From: Faecalicatena_A orotica
GTDB lineage: Bacteria; Bacillota; Clostridia; Lachnospirales; Lachnospiraceae
Reading direction: 5' to 3' (one strand)
DNA length: 64,000 nt
NCBI RefSeq assembly: GCF_040545875.1
Contig: NZ_JBEPMR010000010.1
How positions within the stretch are numbered: the first letter of the stretch is position 1; each line of letters opens with the position of its first letter. Made by a program: the position numbers and the translations under genes. This document shows positions 34,569 through 42,727 of the stretch, piece by piece. Under the pieces are notes generated by a model that was given only the letters and a program-made list of their open reading frames with translations, was not told where the DNA came from and did not search any database.

Positions 34569-36809
34569 TTAGTCCTCTTCAAAAAACATGTAATCCATAT
34601 AAAATTCATTAAAGTCCTTATCATTGGACAATCTGATTTCTTTCGAGACGCTTCTGATCTTTTCTATCACTTCATCTGCATCCGGTTCCAGTAATTTTGC
34701 AATCGCCCCCTTCAGGCAGCTGTTGCCCACGGCCTCGATCTTTCCCTCACACTCTTTCGGGAGGAGTCCGATGCCGACCGCCTTTTTGATGTCCAGCTGA
34801 TACCCGAAACCGCCTGCTATATAGACAGTTTCAATTTCGTCATAAGGGATTCCATATCTCAGGATTAACGTCTCCAGCCCCGCCCGTACAGCAGACTTGG
34901 CAAGCTGGATCTCCCTTACATCCTTCTGGTAAAAACCGATGGTTCTCCCCTGTGCATCTTCACCCAGATAAAATCCGTCCTCAAAATACTCCTCGTCCAG
35001 AAGTCCGGTCTCATCGATCAGTTCTTCTTTTAAAAGCCCGTATGTGATCTCCACAACCCCCGTGCCGCAGATTCCTGATATAGGCTTGTCCTGTATTGTC
35101 TCTGTCACGGCCTTCCCGTCATGGATTTCAACTTTACAGACAGCACCGGGGATGCTGCCCGTACCGCATGTAATATTGCCGCCCTCGAATGCAGGCCCTG
35201 CCGCCGTTGATGCCACATAGATCTTATCTTTATTGCCGACTGCCATCTCTCCGTTCGTTCCCAGGTCAATCAGCACGGACACTTTTTCCCTGTTCTGGAA
35301 ATTAAGGGCGTACATTCCCGCTGTAATATCCCCGCCCACATAGGTTGAAATTCCCGGATAGATATTTACTTCAAAACTACCGTCAAAATCATTTGCTGAC
35401 TTCCCGCAAAGTGCTTTTACATCTGTCGTAATTTGTTCCAGATTGACCGGAGTAAAGGGAAAGACACCGAGCGTCTCACATGGATATCCCATAAGCAGGT
35501 GGACCATCGTAGTATTGGCCCCGATTACCATTCGTTCCGGAAGGATCTTCCCGTTTTCTGTAAGATCTTTTATTCCGGACATCAGGTCTTCCTGAATGCT
35601 TTCCTTCAGTTCGTTTCCCTTACCATTCGTGGATGCCTCGATCCTGCTGATTACGTCTGCACCATATGCGCGCTGACGGTTCATGGCCGTATAAGTCTTC
35701 ACTGCGCGTTTACTCGTAAGATTGACCAGCTGCATGGCAATCGTTGTCGTACCGATATCCGTGGCAATCCCGAATCTGCCCCCCTCGTAATCTCCAGCGT
35801 TTCCGTCCTCTGCCTGCAAGGTTTTCCCGCGCCCTGCCTCTTCTCCGAAATCCGTAAGGACTGCAAATCCTTCCTCCTGTCCACAGTCAAGTGTAATCGT
35901 ACAGTCCCCGGATGCATAGGCACGGCAGGCAAGACGGAACCCCGCCCGGATCTCATCCTCATCGAAAAACCGGCTGTCCTCCGCTGACGGCTTTACTTCC
36001 CCTTCCAATACCCTGATACGGCATTTTCCACAGGTACCACGTCCGGCACATACAGCACTCAGGAATATATTATGCTCCTTGAGCACTTCCATGAGTGTCT
36101 GGTCCTTTTTCCCGGTAATTGTTACAACGACCTCTTCGGAACCGCCGCTGCCGCCTGCCGATGAAACCTTCATCATGAAGTCCGGGATATGCCTCAGCTT
36201 ACACGTTAAATTCGGACATTTGCTGCAGTCATGTTCAATCTTGAAATTATCAGAATTTTCATCCAAAAGGTAAATCTGGCAGGTCGTCTTTACCGGGTCA
36301 TACATGAAGCTTTCCTTGATATGTATCCCTGCCAGTGCTTCCCCGTCTGTTACTTCCAGAGCTTTTTTCTGCGCCGACATAGGGATGTCCTGCGGAGCCT
36401 CCATACGCCGTATAACACCGCGCTTTCTCTCCCTGCACAGCCTGATAATGGTATCTGAAAGCAGATGGTCCATCTGGAATAGATAATCGTCCGCCATAGC
36501 ATCGGCCAGCATCCCGCCCAGATAATTGCCTTGTGCAAACAGCCCGGTTGCCCACCGGCTGATTTCGCCGCCTACCGATGTAATGCTAAACAAGGCCTCC
36601 TGACTCTCTCCTTCATACTCCGCCAGATGGAATTCCTCCACACTGCCAAACGCAAGCAGAGCCGCCGGCTCTATTTTTTTATATGCTTCGGGCAGCATTT
36701 CCTCATATTCTTCCAGGACCTCATCATAGATCTCACTGTCCTCATAACAGTCTATTAAATTCAAAACACTTTCTTTACATATCTTGATGTCAAAATCTTT
36801 AATTATCAT
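34569..36809 (-). CDS. Corrinoid activation protein (2Fe-2S, ASKHA, RamA-like)
   Basis: A 746-residue reductive activator of a corrinoid protein. Residues ~1-170 resemble the MetH activation domain (LFAQGNYLGGMLADAMADDYL, then IPMSAQKKALE); ~210-225 hold CSKCPNLTCKL; ~240-330 a plant-type 2Fe-2S domain with CAGRGTCGKC and a later cysteine in RLACRAYA; and ~350-746 an ASKHA ATPase-like domain (GIATDIGTTTIAMQLV, VLIDLGTNGEMAVGNK). Such proteins use ATP to reduce an inactive Co(II) carrier to Co(I). The ATG at 36809 is used with AGGG seven bases upstream; the open frame beyond it runs through the riboswitch and is artefactual. Confidence 0.88.
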   Translation of the reverse strand: MIIKDFDIKICKESVLNLIDCYEDSEIYDEVLEEYEEMLPEAYKKIEPAALLAFGSVEEFHLAEYEGESQEALFSITSVGGEISRWATGLFAQGNYLGGMLADAMADDYLFQMDHLLSDTIIRLCRERKRGVIRRMEAPQDIPMSAQKKALEVTDGEALAGIHIKESFMYDPVKTTCQIYLLDENSDNFKIEHDCSKCPNLTCKLRHIPDFMMKVSSAGGSGGSEEVVVTITGKKDQTLMEVLKEHNIFLSAVCAGRGTCGKCRIRVLEGEVKPSAEDSRFFDEDEIRAGFRLACRAYASGDCTITLDCGQEEGFAVLTDFGEEAGRGKTLQAEDGNAGDYEGGRFGIATDIGTTTIAMQLVNLTSKRAVKTYTAMNRQRAYGADVISRIEASTNGKGNELKESIQEDLMSGIKDLTENGKILPERMVIGANTTMVHLLMGYPCETLGVFPFTPVNLEQITTDVKALCGKSANDFDGSFEVNIYPGISTYVGGDITAGMYALNFQNREKVSVLIDLGTNGEMAVGNKDKIYVASTAAGPAFEGGNITCGTGSIPGAVCKVEIHDGKAVTETIQDKPISGICGTGVVEITYGLLKEELIDETGLLDEEYFEDGFYLGEDAQGRTIGFYQKDVREIQLAKSAVRAGLETLILRYGIPYDEIETVYIAGGFGYQLDIKKAVGIGLLPKECEGKIEAVGNSCLKGAIAKLLEPDADEVIEKIRSVSKEIRLSNDKDFNEFYMDYMFFEED

Positions 36810-36892
36810 CCTGCCGCCCTCTCTATAGTTAACACAATTATAATAGTTTCCGATAACTGTCCATAGTTCCGGGCAGCTACAATTTCTATATA

Positions 36893-36920
36893 TAAAGAAA
36901 AACTCCCATAAAAGAGTTTC
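36893..36920 (-). terminator. Riboswitch-linked leader terminator
   Basis: On the minus strand AAACTC/GAGTTT (36900-36919) closes an eight-base loop and runs into TTTTTCTTT. It sits about 65 bases after the aptamer core and 85 before the activator start, where a transcription-terminating expression platform would be expected. Confidence 0.65.
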
Positions 36921-36984
36921 TGCTGATTTTCCTGATTCAATTATAACCAGCGGCCATCTCCTACCCACGATCGGCTGCTGACAA

Positions 36985-37116
36985 TGACAAGTATCCTGGC
37001 TCACGGTTCATCCTTGGAATGCCTTCTCATCCTTTGAAAGGACAATGGCTGTTATTCTTCGTCACCGCTTACAGTAGGGGCAAGCCTGCACCGGATTCAC
37101 ACCGGTTTCCTTGATT
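36985..37116 (-). ncRNA. Second cobalamin riboswitch, ahead of the corrinoid activator
   Basis: Minus-strand aptamer with GGAAACCGGTGTGAATCCGG, GCAGGCTTGCCCCTACTGTA, a variable arm and GTGAGCCAGGATACTTG, close to the textbook cobalamin consensus. It begins about 35 bases after the stop of the corrinoid protein gene, so it lies inside the corrinoid protein-activator operon and controls only the distal gene through the terminator at 36893-36920. P1 boundaries are approximate. Confidence 0.92.
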
Positions 37117-37149
37117 TTTACAATCGTTTTTCTATGTTCTGATTCGAAA

Positions 37150-37791
37150 TTACTTCCTGTCCATAACTGCTTTCTTTGCTACTTCTGCTGCCGTTGCTGC
37201 ATCCGGTGTATAGAAATCTGCACCGATCTGCTGTGCAAAACTGTCGTTTACCGGAGCTCCGCCGACCATTACAATAAACTTGCTGCGAAGTCCTTTTTCA
37301 TTCAACTGGTCTATACAGTCCTGCATCTTCGGCATAGTTGTTGTAAGAAGCGCTGACATACAGATCACGTCTGCTCCGACTTCTTCTGCTTTATCAATAA
37401 ATACGGATGTCTCAACATCAACTCCAAGATCGTAGATTTCGAATCCAGCCCCTTTGAGCATCATCACTACGAGGTTCTTGCCAATATCATGTAAATCTCC
37501 CTGAACTGTTCCGATAACTGCTTTACCTACAGGCTCATTCCCAACTTCAACAAGTTTTGGCTCAAGAACAGATAATCCTGCATTCATAGCTCTCGCCGCA
37601 ACCAGAACCTCAGGTACGAACACCTCGTTGTTCTTAAACTTTGCCCCGATAATCATCATTCCAGATAACAGACCTTCGTTCAAAATTTCCTTTGGATCAA
37701 CACCTTCATCTAAAGCCTGCTGTACTAATGCTTTTACATTTTTTGCTCTTCCTTTTTGAAGAAATTCTGACATTTCCTGAATAATAGACAT
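37150..37791 (-). CDS. Corrinoid methyl-carrier protein (MtaC/MttC-like)
   Basis: A 213-residue B12-binding protein. An N-terminal four-helix cap (1-~88, including NEGLLSGMMIIGAKFKNNEVFVPEVLVAA) precedes a Rossmann cobalamin-binding domain with the histidine-on motif GDLHDIGKNLV near residues 104-114 and CMSALLTTTMPKM. It carries methyl groups between a substrate-specific methyltransferase and tetrahydrofolate. No MttB/MtaB/MtgB methyltransferase is in the window, so its partner is elsewhere. GGAGGG precedes the ATG by nine bases. It is first in a transcript with the activator at 34569-36809. Confidence 0.93.
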   Translation of the reverse strand: MSIIQEMSEFLQKGRAKNVKALVQQALDEGVDPKEILNEGLLSGMMIIGAKFKNNEVFVPEVLVAARAMNAGLSVLEPKLVEVGNEPVGKAVIGTVQGDLHDIGKNLVVMMLKGAGFEIYDLGVDVETSVFIDKAEEVGADVICMSALLTTTMPKMQDCIDQLNEKGLRSKFIVMVGGAPVNDSFAQQIGADFYTPDAATAAEVAKKAVMDRK

Positions 37792-37999
37792 AACTTCATT
37801 CCCTCCAACTTATCTTTTTGCCGTCTGGCTGTTTCTGTATTTCATTCTATCTATTTTCCTACTATTGTTCTGGTAATTATTTTAGAATCTTTGTACAAAT
37901 ATTTTCTTTTTATTTTTTGCAGGCTTTATCCCATTTTCGTTTATAATGTGATAAACTAAATAGGAACTACTTACAGAACCAAAGATTAATGGAGGGATA

Positions 38000-39250
38000 A
38001 TGTTGAAACCTTTATTGTACTCTATCGTTCCGGAGGAAACCCTGAAGGCCATGACTGATACTTTTTACGCCTGCATGCAGCTGCCGATCCAGGTCATTGA
38101 CGAGCATGGAGAGTTTATTGCCGAGAGCGGACAGATGGCAAATTTCTGCCGCTGCTTTCAGGATTATCTTCCCAGCGGCGACTCTTGTGAGAAGATGCAT
38201 ATTTCCGCAAGCAAGAAAGCCATAACACTTGGTGAACCTTATATATTCGCCTGTCACGCCGAACTGAACCATATCGTTTTCCCGCTGATCAGCAAGAAAA
38301 CGTTTCTCGGTTCTATTCTCGTAGGGCCCTTTTTAATGGATCCGGCGGACTCGATACTGATCTCTGATATTGCAAAGAAGTATCATATTCCGACTACTGA
38401 AGCACTGGAACTGTACGATGAGACTGCCAGCATCCCGCTGGCCACACCCGCCAAGGTGAATCATATCAGCCGGCTTCTCTACTACATGTTTGCCAACCTG
38501 ATCAACGACAGTAAGGAAGAACTGAAGCAAAATAACCAGAAGCTTTTCCAACAGTCCCGGATTAATGAGTCCATCCAGCGTTACAAGGAAGAAAATATCA
38601 GTACCAATTCCTATCCCTATGAAAAGGAAAAGGAATTAATCAGTAAAGTAAAGCTGGGTGATGTCAAGCAGGCCAATGCCATTCTGAATGAACTGCTGGG
38701 ATATGTACTTTTCTCCGAAGGAAACAGCCTGGAAATCGTGAAAGCCAGAGCAATCGAACTCTGCTCCCTGCTTTCCCGTGCTGCGATTGAAGGTGGTGCC
38801 CAGACGGACAACATACTGAAGCTTAATAATCATTTTCTGAAAAACATACAGCTTGTCGATACGATGGAAACACTCTGCTATAAGCTGCAGGAGATTGTAG
38901 AATCATTTACGGAAAGCCTTTTTAATTATATACCGTCCCAGAACAGTGAGTTGATCAAGAAAGCCATGATCTACATATCCAAGCATTTCAATGAACCACT
39001 CACTCTGGAGGATGTTGCCATGCATGTACATCTGCACCCGTCCTACTTCTCGACCATGTTCAAACAGTCAACCGGTTCCTCATTCAAGGAATATCTGAAT
39101 ATGGTCCGGATTGAGGAAAGCAAGAGGCTGCTATCCAATACAGACTTCTCTATCATTGATATTGCAATTGCGATCGGATTCGAAGACCAGAGTTACTTTT
39201 CAAAGGTATTTAAAAAATATACCGGGCTGACACCCAAGCAGTTCCGGTAA
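38000..39250 (+). CDS. PocR-domain AraC-family regulator
   Basis: A 416-residue regulator. Residues ~10-165 are a PocR-type sensory domain with conserved cysteines (FCRCFQDYLPSGDSCEKMH and FACHAELNHIVFPL); the C-terminal ~100 residues hold the two AraC helix-turn-helix motifs (LEDVAMHVHLHPSYFSTMFKQ and IIDIAIAIGFEDQSYFSKVFKKY). It diverges from the corrinoid protein gene across a 208-base gap and probably controls it. PocR-domain proteins often accompany B12-dependent catabolism. Start uncertain: GGAGGG ends three bases before the ATG at 38000, so the adjacent TTG at 38003 may be used. Confidence 0.9.
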   Translation: MLKPLLYSIVPEETLKAMTDTFYACMQLPIQVIDEHGEFIAESGQMANFCRCFQDYLPSGDSCEKMHISASKKAITLGEPYIFACHAELNHIVFPLISKKTFLGSILVGPFLMDPADSILISDIAKKYHIPTTEALELYDETASIPLATPAKVNHISRLLYYMFANLINDSKEELKQNNQKLFQQSRINESIQRYKEENISTNSYPYEKEKELISKVKLGDVKQANAILNELLGYVLFSEGNSLEIVKARAIELCSLLSRAAIEGGAQTDNILKLNNHFLKNIQLVDTMETLCYKLQEIVESFTESLFNYIPSQNSELIKKAMIYISKHFNEPLTLEDVAMHVHLHPSYFSTMFKQSTGSSFKEYLNMVRIEESKRLLSNTDFSIIDIAIAIGFEDQSYFSKVFKKYTGLTPKQFR

Positions 39251-39262
39251 TATAAGTATCGC

Positions 39263-39301
39263 ACAGGGCATGCCCGCATCAGCAGGACGTGCCCTTTTTT
39301 C
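39263..39301 (+). terminator. Intrinsic terminator after the PocR/AraC gene
   Basis: AGGGCA (39265-39270) pairs with TGCCCT (39290-39295), followed by TTTTT. It overlaps the last codons of the convergent cobK gene, whose stop is at 39279. Confidence 0.75.
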
Positions 39302-40106
39302 TAATTTTCTGCCTGATATAAAGCAATGTTTCAGCAGAGCTTGTACCACACTCTTCAGGACGGGTAATCACGATCAGCCGGGCCCCCGTTTCTTTTGCCG
39401 CTTCCGCCTTCTCCTGAAAACCGCCTGCTTTCCCAGATTCTTTTGTCACGAAATATCTGGCCCCCGTATAGCGGAGCATCGCTATGTTTAGTTCCTTGCT
39501 GAACGGTCCCTGCATGGCAATCAGACTGCGGCCTTTGAAACCAAGTGCCGTACTTTCTTCTACAGCCTCTCTGGTCGACAGTACCCGCGCAATACACCGC
39601 TCCTGATAATCATCAATTTCAGTATACAGCTTCAGTTCCTTGCTCCCTGTTGCTATCAGAACCTTCCCCTCTTTCCCTTTTAAATATTCCACGGCGTCTG
39701 AAACGGATTTTTTGAATATAACATGGTCTGTTTCTAATGCCTCTATGTTCTGCTTCTCCCTTAGACACCGTATATATTCCGTCCGGTTTGCTTTACAGGC
39801 GTTTTGTATATTCTCCGTCACCACCCTTGCAAAGGGGTGTGTTGCATCCACCGCCAGATCAATCTTATGTACATCCAGAAAACAGCGGATGGCCGTCTCA
39901 TCCATCCGTCCGGCCGCTGTCTCTATGTTATCTCCGGTACCGGTACATTCACGGCCATATTCCGTAGCCGTACTGACATAGACATAAACCGGAAGTTCCC
40001 GCAGTGACTCTGCGAGCTGACGTCCCTCCGTTGTCCCAGAAAATAGAAGTATCCTGATTTCTGCTGTCTCCGGGCTGATCCCTAAATGCTGTTTTGTTTC
40101 CTCCAT
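39279..40106 (-). CDS. cobK: Cobalt-precorrin-6A reductase
   Basis: A 275-residue NAD(P)H-dependent reductase of the CobK/CbiJ family. Visible blocks: ILLFSGTTEGRQLAESL, AVDATHPFARVVTENIQNA, VLIATGSKELKLY and FVTKESGKAGGFQEKAEAA. It reduces the C18-C19 double bond. Together with cbiG it supplies the steps absent from the main operon. It follows cbiG by 27 bases. Its last codons form part of the convergent PocR terminator. Confidence 0.94.
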   Translation of the reverse strand: MEETKQHLGISPETAEIRILLFSGTTEGRQLAESLRELPVYVYVSTATEYGRECTGTGDNIETAAGRMDETAIRCFLDVHKIDLAVDATHPFARVVTENIQNACKANRTEYIRCLREKQNIEALETDHVIFKKSVSDAVEYLKGKEGKVLIATGSKELKLYTEIDDYQERCIARVLSTREAVEESTALGFKGRSLIAMQGPFSKELNIAMLRYTGARYFVTKESGKAGGFQEKAEAAKETGARLIVITRPEECGTSSAETLLYIRQKIRKKGTSC

Positions 40107-40133
40107 GATTTTATCCTCTTTTCGCCTCTCAGT

Positions 40134-41207
40134 TTAAAAAGAAAGGTTTCTTTTTTTTCTAACAAGTGCAAATGTGGAACCCTCTGAACAGATTTTCGGC
40201 TGTATCAGTTCCCCATCCCTGCAGTGCAGAATTGCGGCCCGCTCACAGACATTGTCCACGCCGGTTGTCTGCTCCACAAATGCAGAATGGCTGCTGACTG
40301 TTTCGATCTGTTTTAATTCTTCCGCCGAAAAGGTCCTGAAAGGGACTCCCCATGCATCTGCAAGCTCCAGAATCCCGGCTTCATCACACTTGAGGTCAAT
40401 ACTTGCAAAACCTTCTATCTGTTCCGGCAGAATGCGGTTCTCTTTCAGGACAGCCTGAAGCCCTGCCTCCAACTGCTCCCGCTTCGTCCCCCTGCGGCAG
40501 CCCAGACCCACAATCATTCCAGCACCTGTATGCAGTGTGAGGATCCCCCCCCTATGCGGCAGGATCTTTTCCTTCCGGTCTGTCACAGCCACACCGAAAG
40601 GAAACCTTTCCAGTTCCCCCGGTGACGTACATACGCTTAATTCGGCAGGCACTTTCCCTGAGACTGGCAGCACACTGTAAAATCCAACTTTCCCGCCCTC
40701 CAGAATCTCTGCCGAAATTTCTTTTGCCAGCCTCCTGTCTTCAATCTGCATCCCGTTTTTTTCGGCAAATACATCTATGGCGAACTTTTCCTGTACATCT
40801 GTCGCCGTTGTGATAACAGGCACGGCACCTGTCCATACAGATACCATTTTCGCAATCTCCACCGCACCGCCGACATGTCCAGATAAAAGTGGGATTACGA
40901 ACGAGCCCTTCTCATCCATCACAATAACCGGTGAATCGGTAAACTTGTCTTTCACCCAGGGAGCGATATAACGGACTGCAATCCCAGAGGCTCCAATAAA
41001 AAGAAACGCTGCTTTTCCCCACTCTGCCCCTATCCAGACATTCACATCCTCCGGCAGCGCCTGTATGCCGTCCTCTCCCCCGGCAAACCTTCTGACACTG
41101 AAGCCTGTGCATTCCATTCCGTTTTCTGTGAATTTTCGCTTTAATTCTGCATTCAATATACTGCCTGACTTTGTAAAACTAATGATCATCATCTCTATTT
41201 TCTTCAT
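40134..41207 (-). CDS. cbiG: Cobalt-precorrin-5A hydrolase
   Basis: A 357-residue CbiG that opens the delta-lactone and releases acetaldehyde. N-terminal domain IISFTKSGSILNAELKRKF; central LLSGHVGGAVEIAKMVS and TTATDVQEKFAIDVFAEKN; C-terminal GLGCRRGTKREQLEAGL. The start is uncertain: 41207 lies exactly where transcription would begin from the promoter at 41214-41242, and ATG-ATG at 41192/41189 lies 15 bases later after a weak purine-rich stretch. A GTG at 41282 upstream has no ribosome site. Confidence 0.9.
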   Translation of the reverse strand: MKKIEMMIISFTKSGSILNAELKRKFTENGMECTGFSVRRFAGGEDGIQALPEDVNVWIGAEWGKAAFLFIGASGIAVRYIAPWVKDKFTDSPVIVMDEKGSFVIPLLSGHVGGAVEIAKMVSVWTGAVPVITTATDVQEKFAIDVFAEKNGMQIEDRRLAKEISAEILEGGKVGFYSVLPVSGKVPAELSVCTSPGELERFPFGVAVTDRKEKILPHRGGILTLHTGAGMIVGLGCRRGTKREQLEAGLQAVLKENRILPEQIEGFASIDLKCDEAGILELADAWGVPFRTFSAEELKQIETVSSHSAFVEQTTGVDNVCERAAILHCRDGELIQPKICSEGSTFALVRKKRNLSF

Positions 41208-41213
41208 GGCTGT

Positions 41214-41242
41214 ATTGTAAGTAATCACGCGGTGAAAGTCAA
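41214..41242 (-). promoter_or_regulatory. Promoter of cbiG-cobK, possibly leaderless
   Basis: Minus-strand -35 TTGACT (41237-41242) and -10 TACAAT (41214-41219), spacer 17. The expected start point, about seven bases beyond the -10, coincides with the first base of the ATG at 41207. No cobalamin riboswitch can fit downstream. Confidence 0.55.
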
Positions 41243-41332
41243 GATACCTGACTGATGTACCGATGGAATTTTTCAAAATCACCGAAAATGCTGCTGTTCA
41301 CAGGCAGCCTGTAAACAGTAATACGGTAACAG

Positions 41333-41361
41333 TTGTACTAACAGGAAAAAAACGGTATAAT
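41333..41361 (+). promoter_or_regulatory. Promoter of the diguanylate cyclase gene
   Basis: -35 TTGTAC (41333-41338) and -10 TATAAT (41356-41361) separated by 17 bases, 57 bases before the GTG start. Divergent from the cbiG promoter about 90 bases away. Confidence 0.65.
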
Positions 41362-41417
41362 AATTTTATATTTATTTTTGTATGACAAATCACAAATCCA
41401 CGAGGGGGAATATTTAA

Positions 41418-42551
41418 GTGTGGCAGCGTTTTATGACTAATGTAAAGAATATGCTCAGGTTGGAAAAAGAATATTTCAAAGATGCAGAATTAGAAATCGC
41501 AGAAAAGAACCTTGGACTGCTGAGAATATCAAGTATGATCAATGTTGTTCTGCTGCTGTTCTTTTATATACTCACGCCTTTTATCGTAAAGGGCTGGACA
41601 ATTACACTGCAGCATTTATTATTTCTCCCGGCTGCCCTGTTGTTTTTTATTTTATCCAGCCTGCTTATGAAGTCGTATTTAAAAAGCAGCCGTACTATTA
41701 CCGGATTATGCCAGCTGTATGTCGTCGTAGTTTTTGTTTTTGTTATCCTGATTGATGTTTTCCCTTATCCCAGCGCACCGGCTACTTTTATGCCGGTAAT
41801 ATATGTTGCACTCCCTGCACTTTTTATCCTGCCGTTCAGCCATATCTTTTTTCTTATGCTGTGGGCCGAGATCGTTTTTATTGTTTCCGTTAAGGCAGTC
41901 AAGATACAGTCAATGGCTGAAAATGACATTTTCAATTCCATCGTTGGTTTTCTGTTCGCGCTGGCTGTCGCCCAGGTCATCCTAAAACTGCGTTCCGAAG
42001 ACCATGATATCCGATCCCGGTATAAGCGGCTCAGTATGCTGGATTCTCTGACAGGCATCCTCAATAAAAAAACCTGTGAAGATGCAATACGGAGTTATCT
42101 GGATGTCGGAATCCCCCGTACATGTGTCTTGCTTTTCATGGATCTGGATAATTTCAAAGAAGTGAATGACCTTGCCGGACATTCCTGTGGCGACAAACTT
42201 CTGGCAGAGACTGGAAGGCTGCTCTTGTCCTCGTTTCGTCCGACCGACATCATTGGGCGGGTCGGAGGCGATGAATTTATGGTACTGATTAAAGACTTTT
42301 ATGATTCTGAGGATACTTTGAAAAAAACATTCACTACCTTTCAGACCGATCTGGTCAAGAGCCTGTCAGGAAATCCTCTGGTAAAAACCTCCTGCAGTAT
42401 CGGTGCTGTCTGCCTTAAGAAGCAGGTTACAAATTTTGATACACTTTTCAAACTTACTGATCAGGCTCTCTATGATGCAAAGGCTTCCGGAAAGAACCGC
42501 TATGTATTACGGACATATTCTAAAACAGAACGTAACTGTTCAGGACCATGA
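41418..42551 (+). CDS. Membrane-bound diguanylate cyclase
   Basis: A 377-residue protein. The first ~190 residues hold about six hydrophobic segments, probably an integral sensor; the C-terminal GGDEF domain has LDSLTGILNKKTCED, LLFMDLDNFKEVND and the intact active site RVGGDEFMVLI near residue 290. RPTD five residues before GGDEF is a canonical RxxD inhibitory I-site, so it should make c-di-GMP and be product-inhibited. Start is GTG at 41418 with GAGGGGG nine bases upstream; an ATG five codons later lacks a site. It faces a downstream operon with an EAL phosphodiesterase. Confidence 0.9.
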   Translation: MWQRFMTNVKNMLRLEKEYFKDAELEIAEKNLGLLRISSMINVVLLLFFYILTPFIVKGWTITLQHLLFLPAALLFFILSSLLMKSYLKSSRTITGLCQLYVVVVFVFVILIDVFPYPSAPATFMPVIYVALPALFILPFSHIFFLMLWAEIVFIVSVKAVKIQSMAENDIFNSIVGFLFALAVAQVILKLRSEDHDIRSRYKRLSMLDSLTGILNKKTCEDAIRSYLDVGIPRTCVLLFMDLDNFKEVNDLAGHSCGDKLLAETGRLLLSSFRPTDIIGRVGGDEFMVLIKDFYDSEDTLKKTFTTFQTDLVKSLSGNPLVKTSCSIGAVCLKKQVTNFDTLFKLTDQALYDAKASGKNRYVLRTYSKTERNCSGP

Positions 42552-42666
42552 ACCGTTACGTCGCAAGCCCATGAAAATCGTCTTTGGCGATGGGGCTTGC
42601 TTCTGGCTGTTCCACGTTTTCGTACGGACTGTGCAGTAAATGCACAGTTCTGTACTGAACAGTTAC
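42532..42666. repeat. 135-bp nested inverted-repeat element at the 3' end of the cyclase gene
   Basis: Bounded by exact 12-base inverted repeats GTAACTGTTCAG (42532-42543) and CTGAACAGTTAC (42655-42666). Inside are GCAAGCCC/GGGCTTGC (42563-42600) with ATCG/CGAT in its loop, and ACTGTGCA/TGCACAGT (42628-42648). The left arm can instead pair with TGAACCGTTAC just downstream (one mismatch). It contains the cyclase stop codon. It may be a MITE/REP-like element or a structured 3' UTR RNA. Confidence 0.7.
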
Positions 42667-42677
42667 ATCAGAACAAA

Positions 42678-42720
42678 TAAAAAACCCAGAAGTCCTGTAA
42701 TTGGATTTCCGGGTTTTTTA
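42678..42720. terminator. Bidirectional intrinsic terminator
   Basis: Stem AAAAAACCC-GAA-TCC with its complement around a seven-base loop, flanked by A-run on one side and T-run on the other. It lies between the convergent cyclase and superoxide dismutase genes and can stop transcription from both. Confidence 0.85.
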
Positions 42721-42727
42721 TTTGTTA

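Noticed and set aside
36810..37004. N-terminal extension of the corrinoid activator reading frame
   Set aside because: It runs through the leader terminator and riboswitch region, has no ribosome site and no homology-like content; the ATG at 36809 is better.
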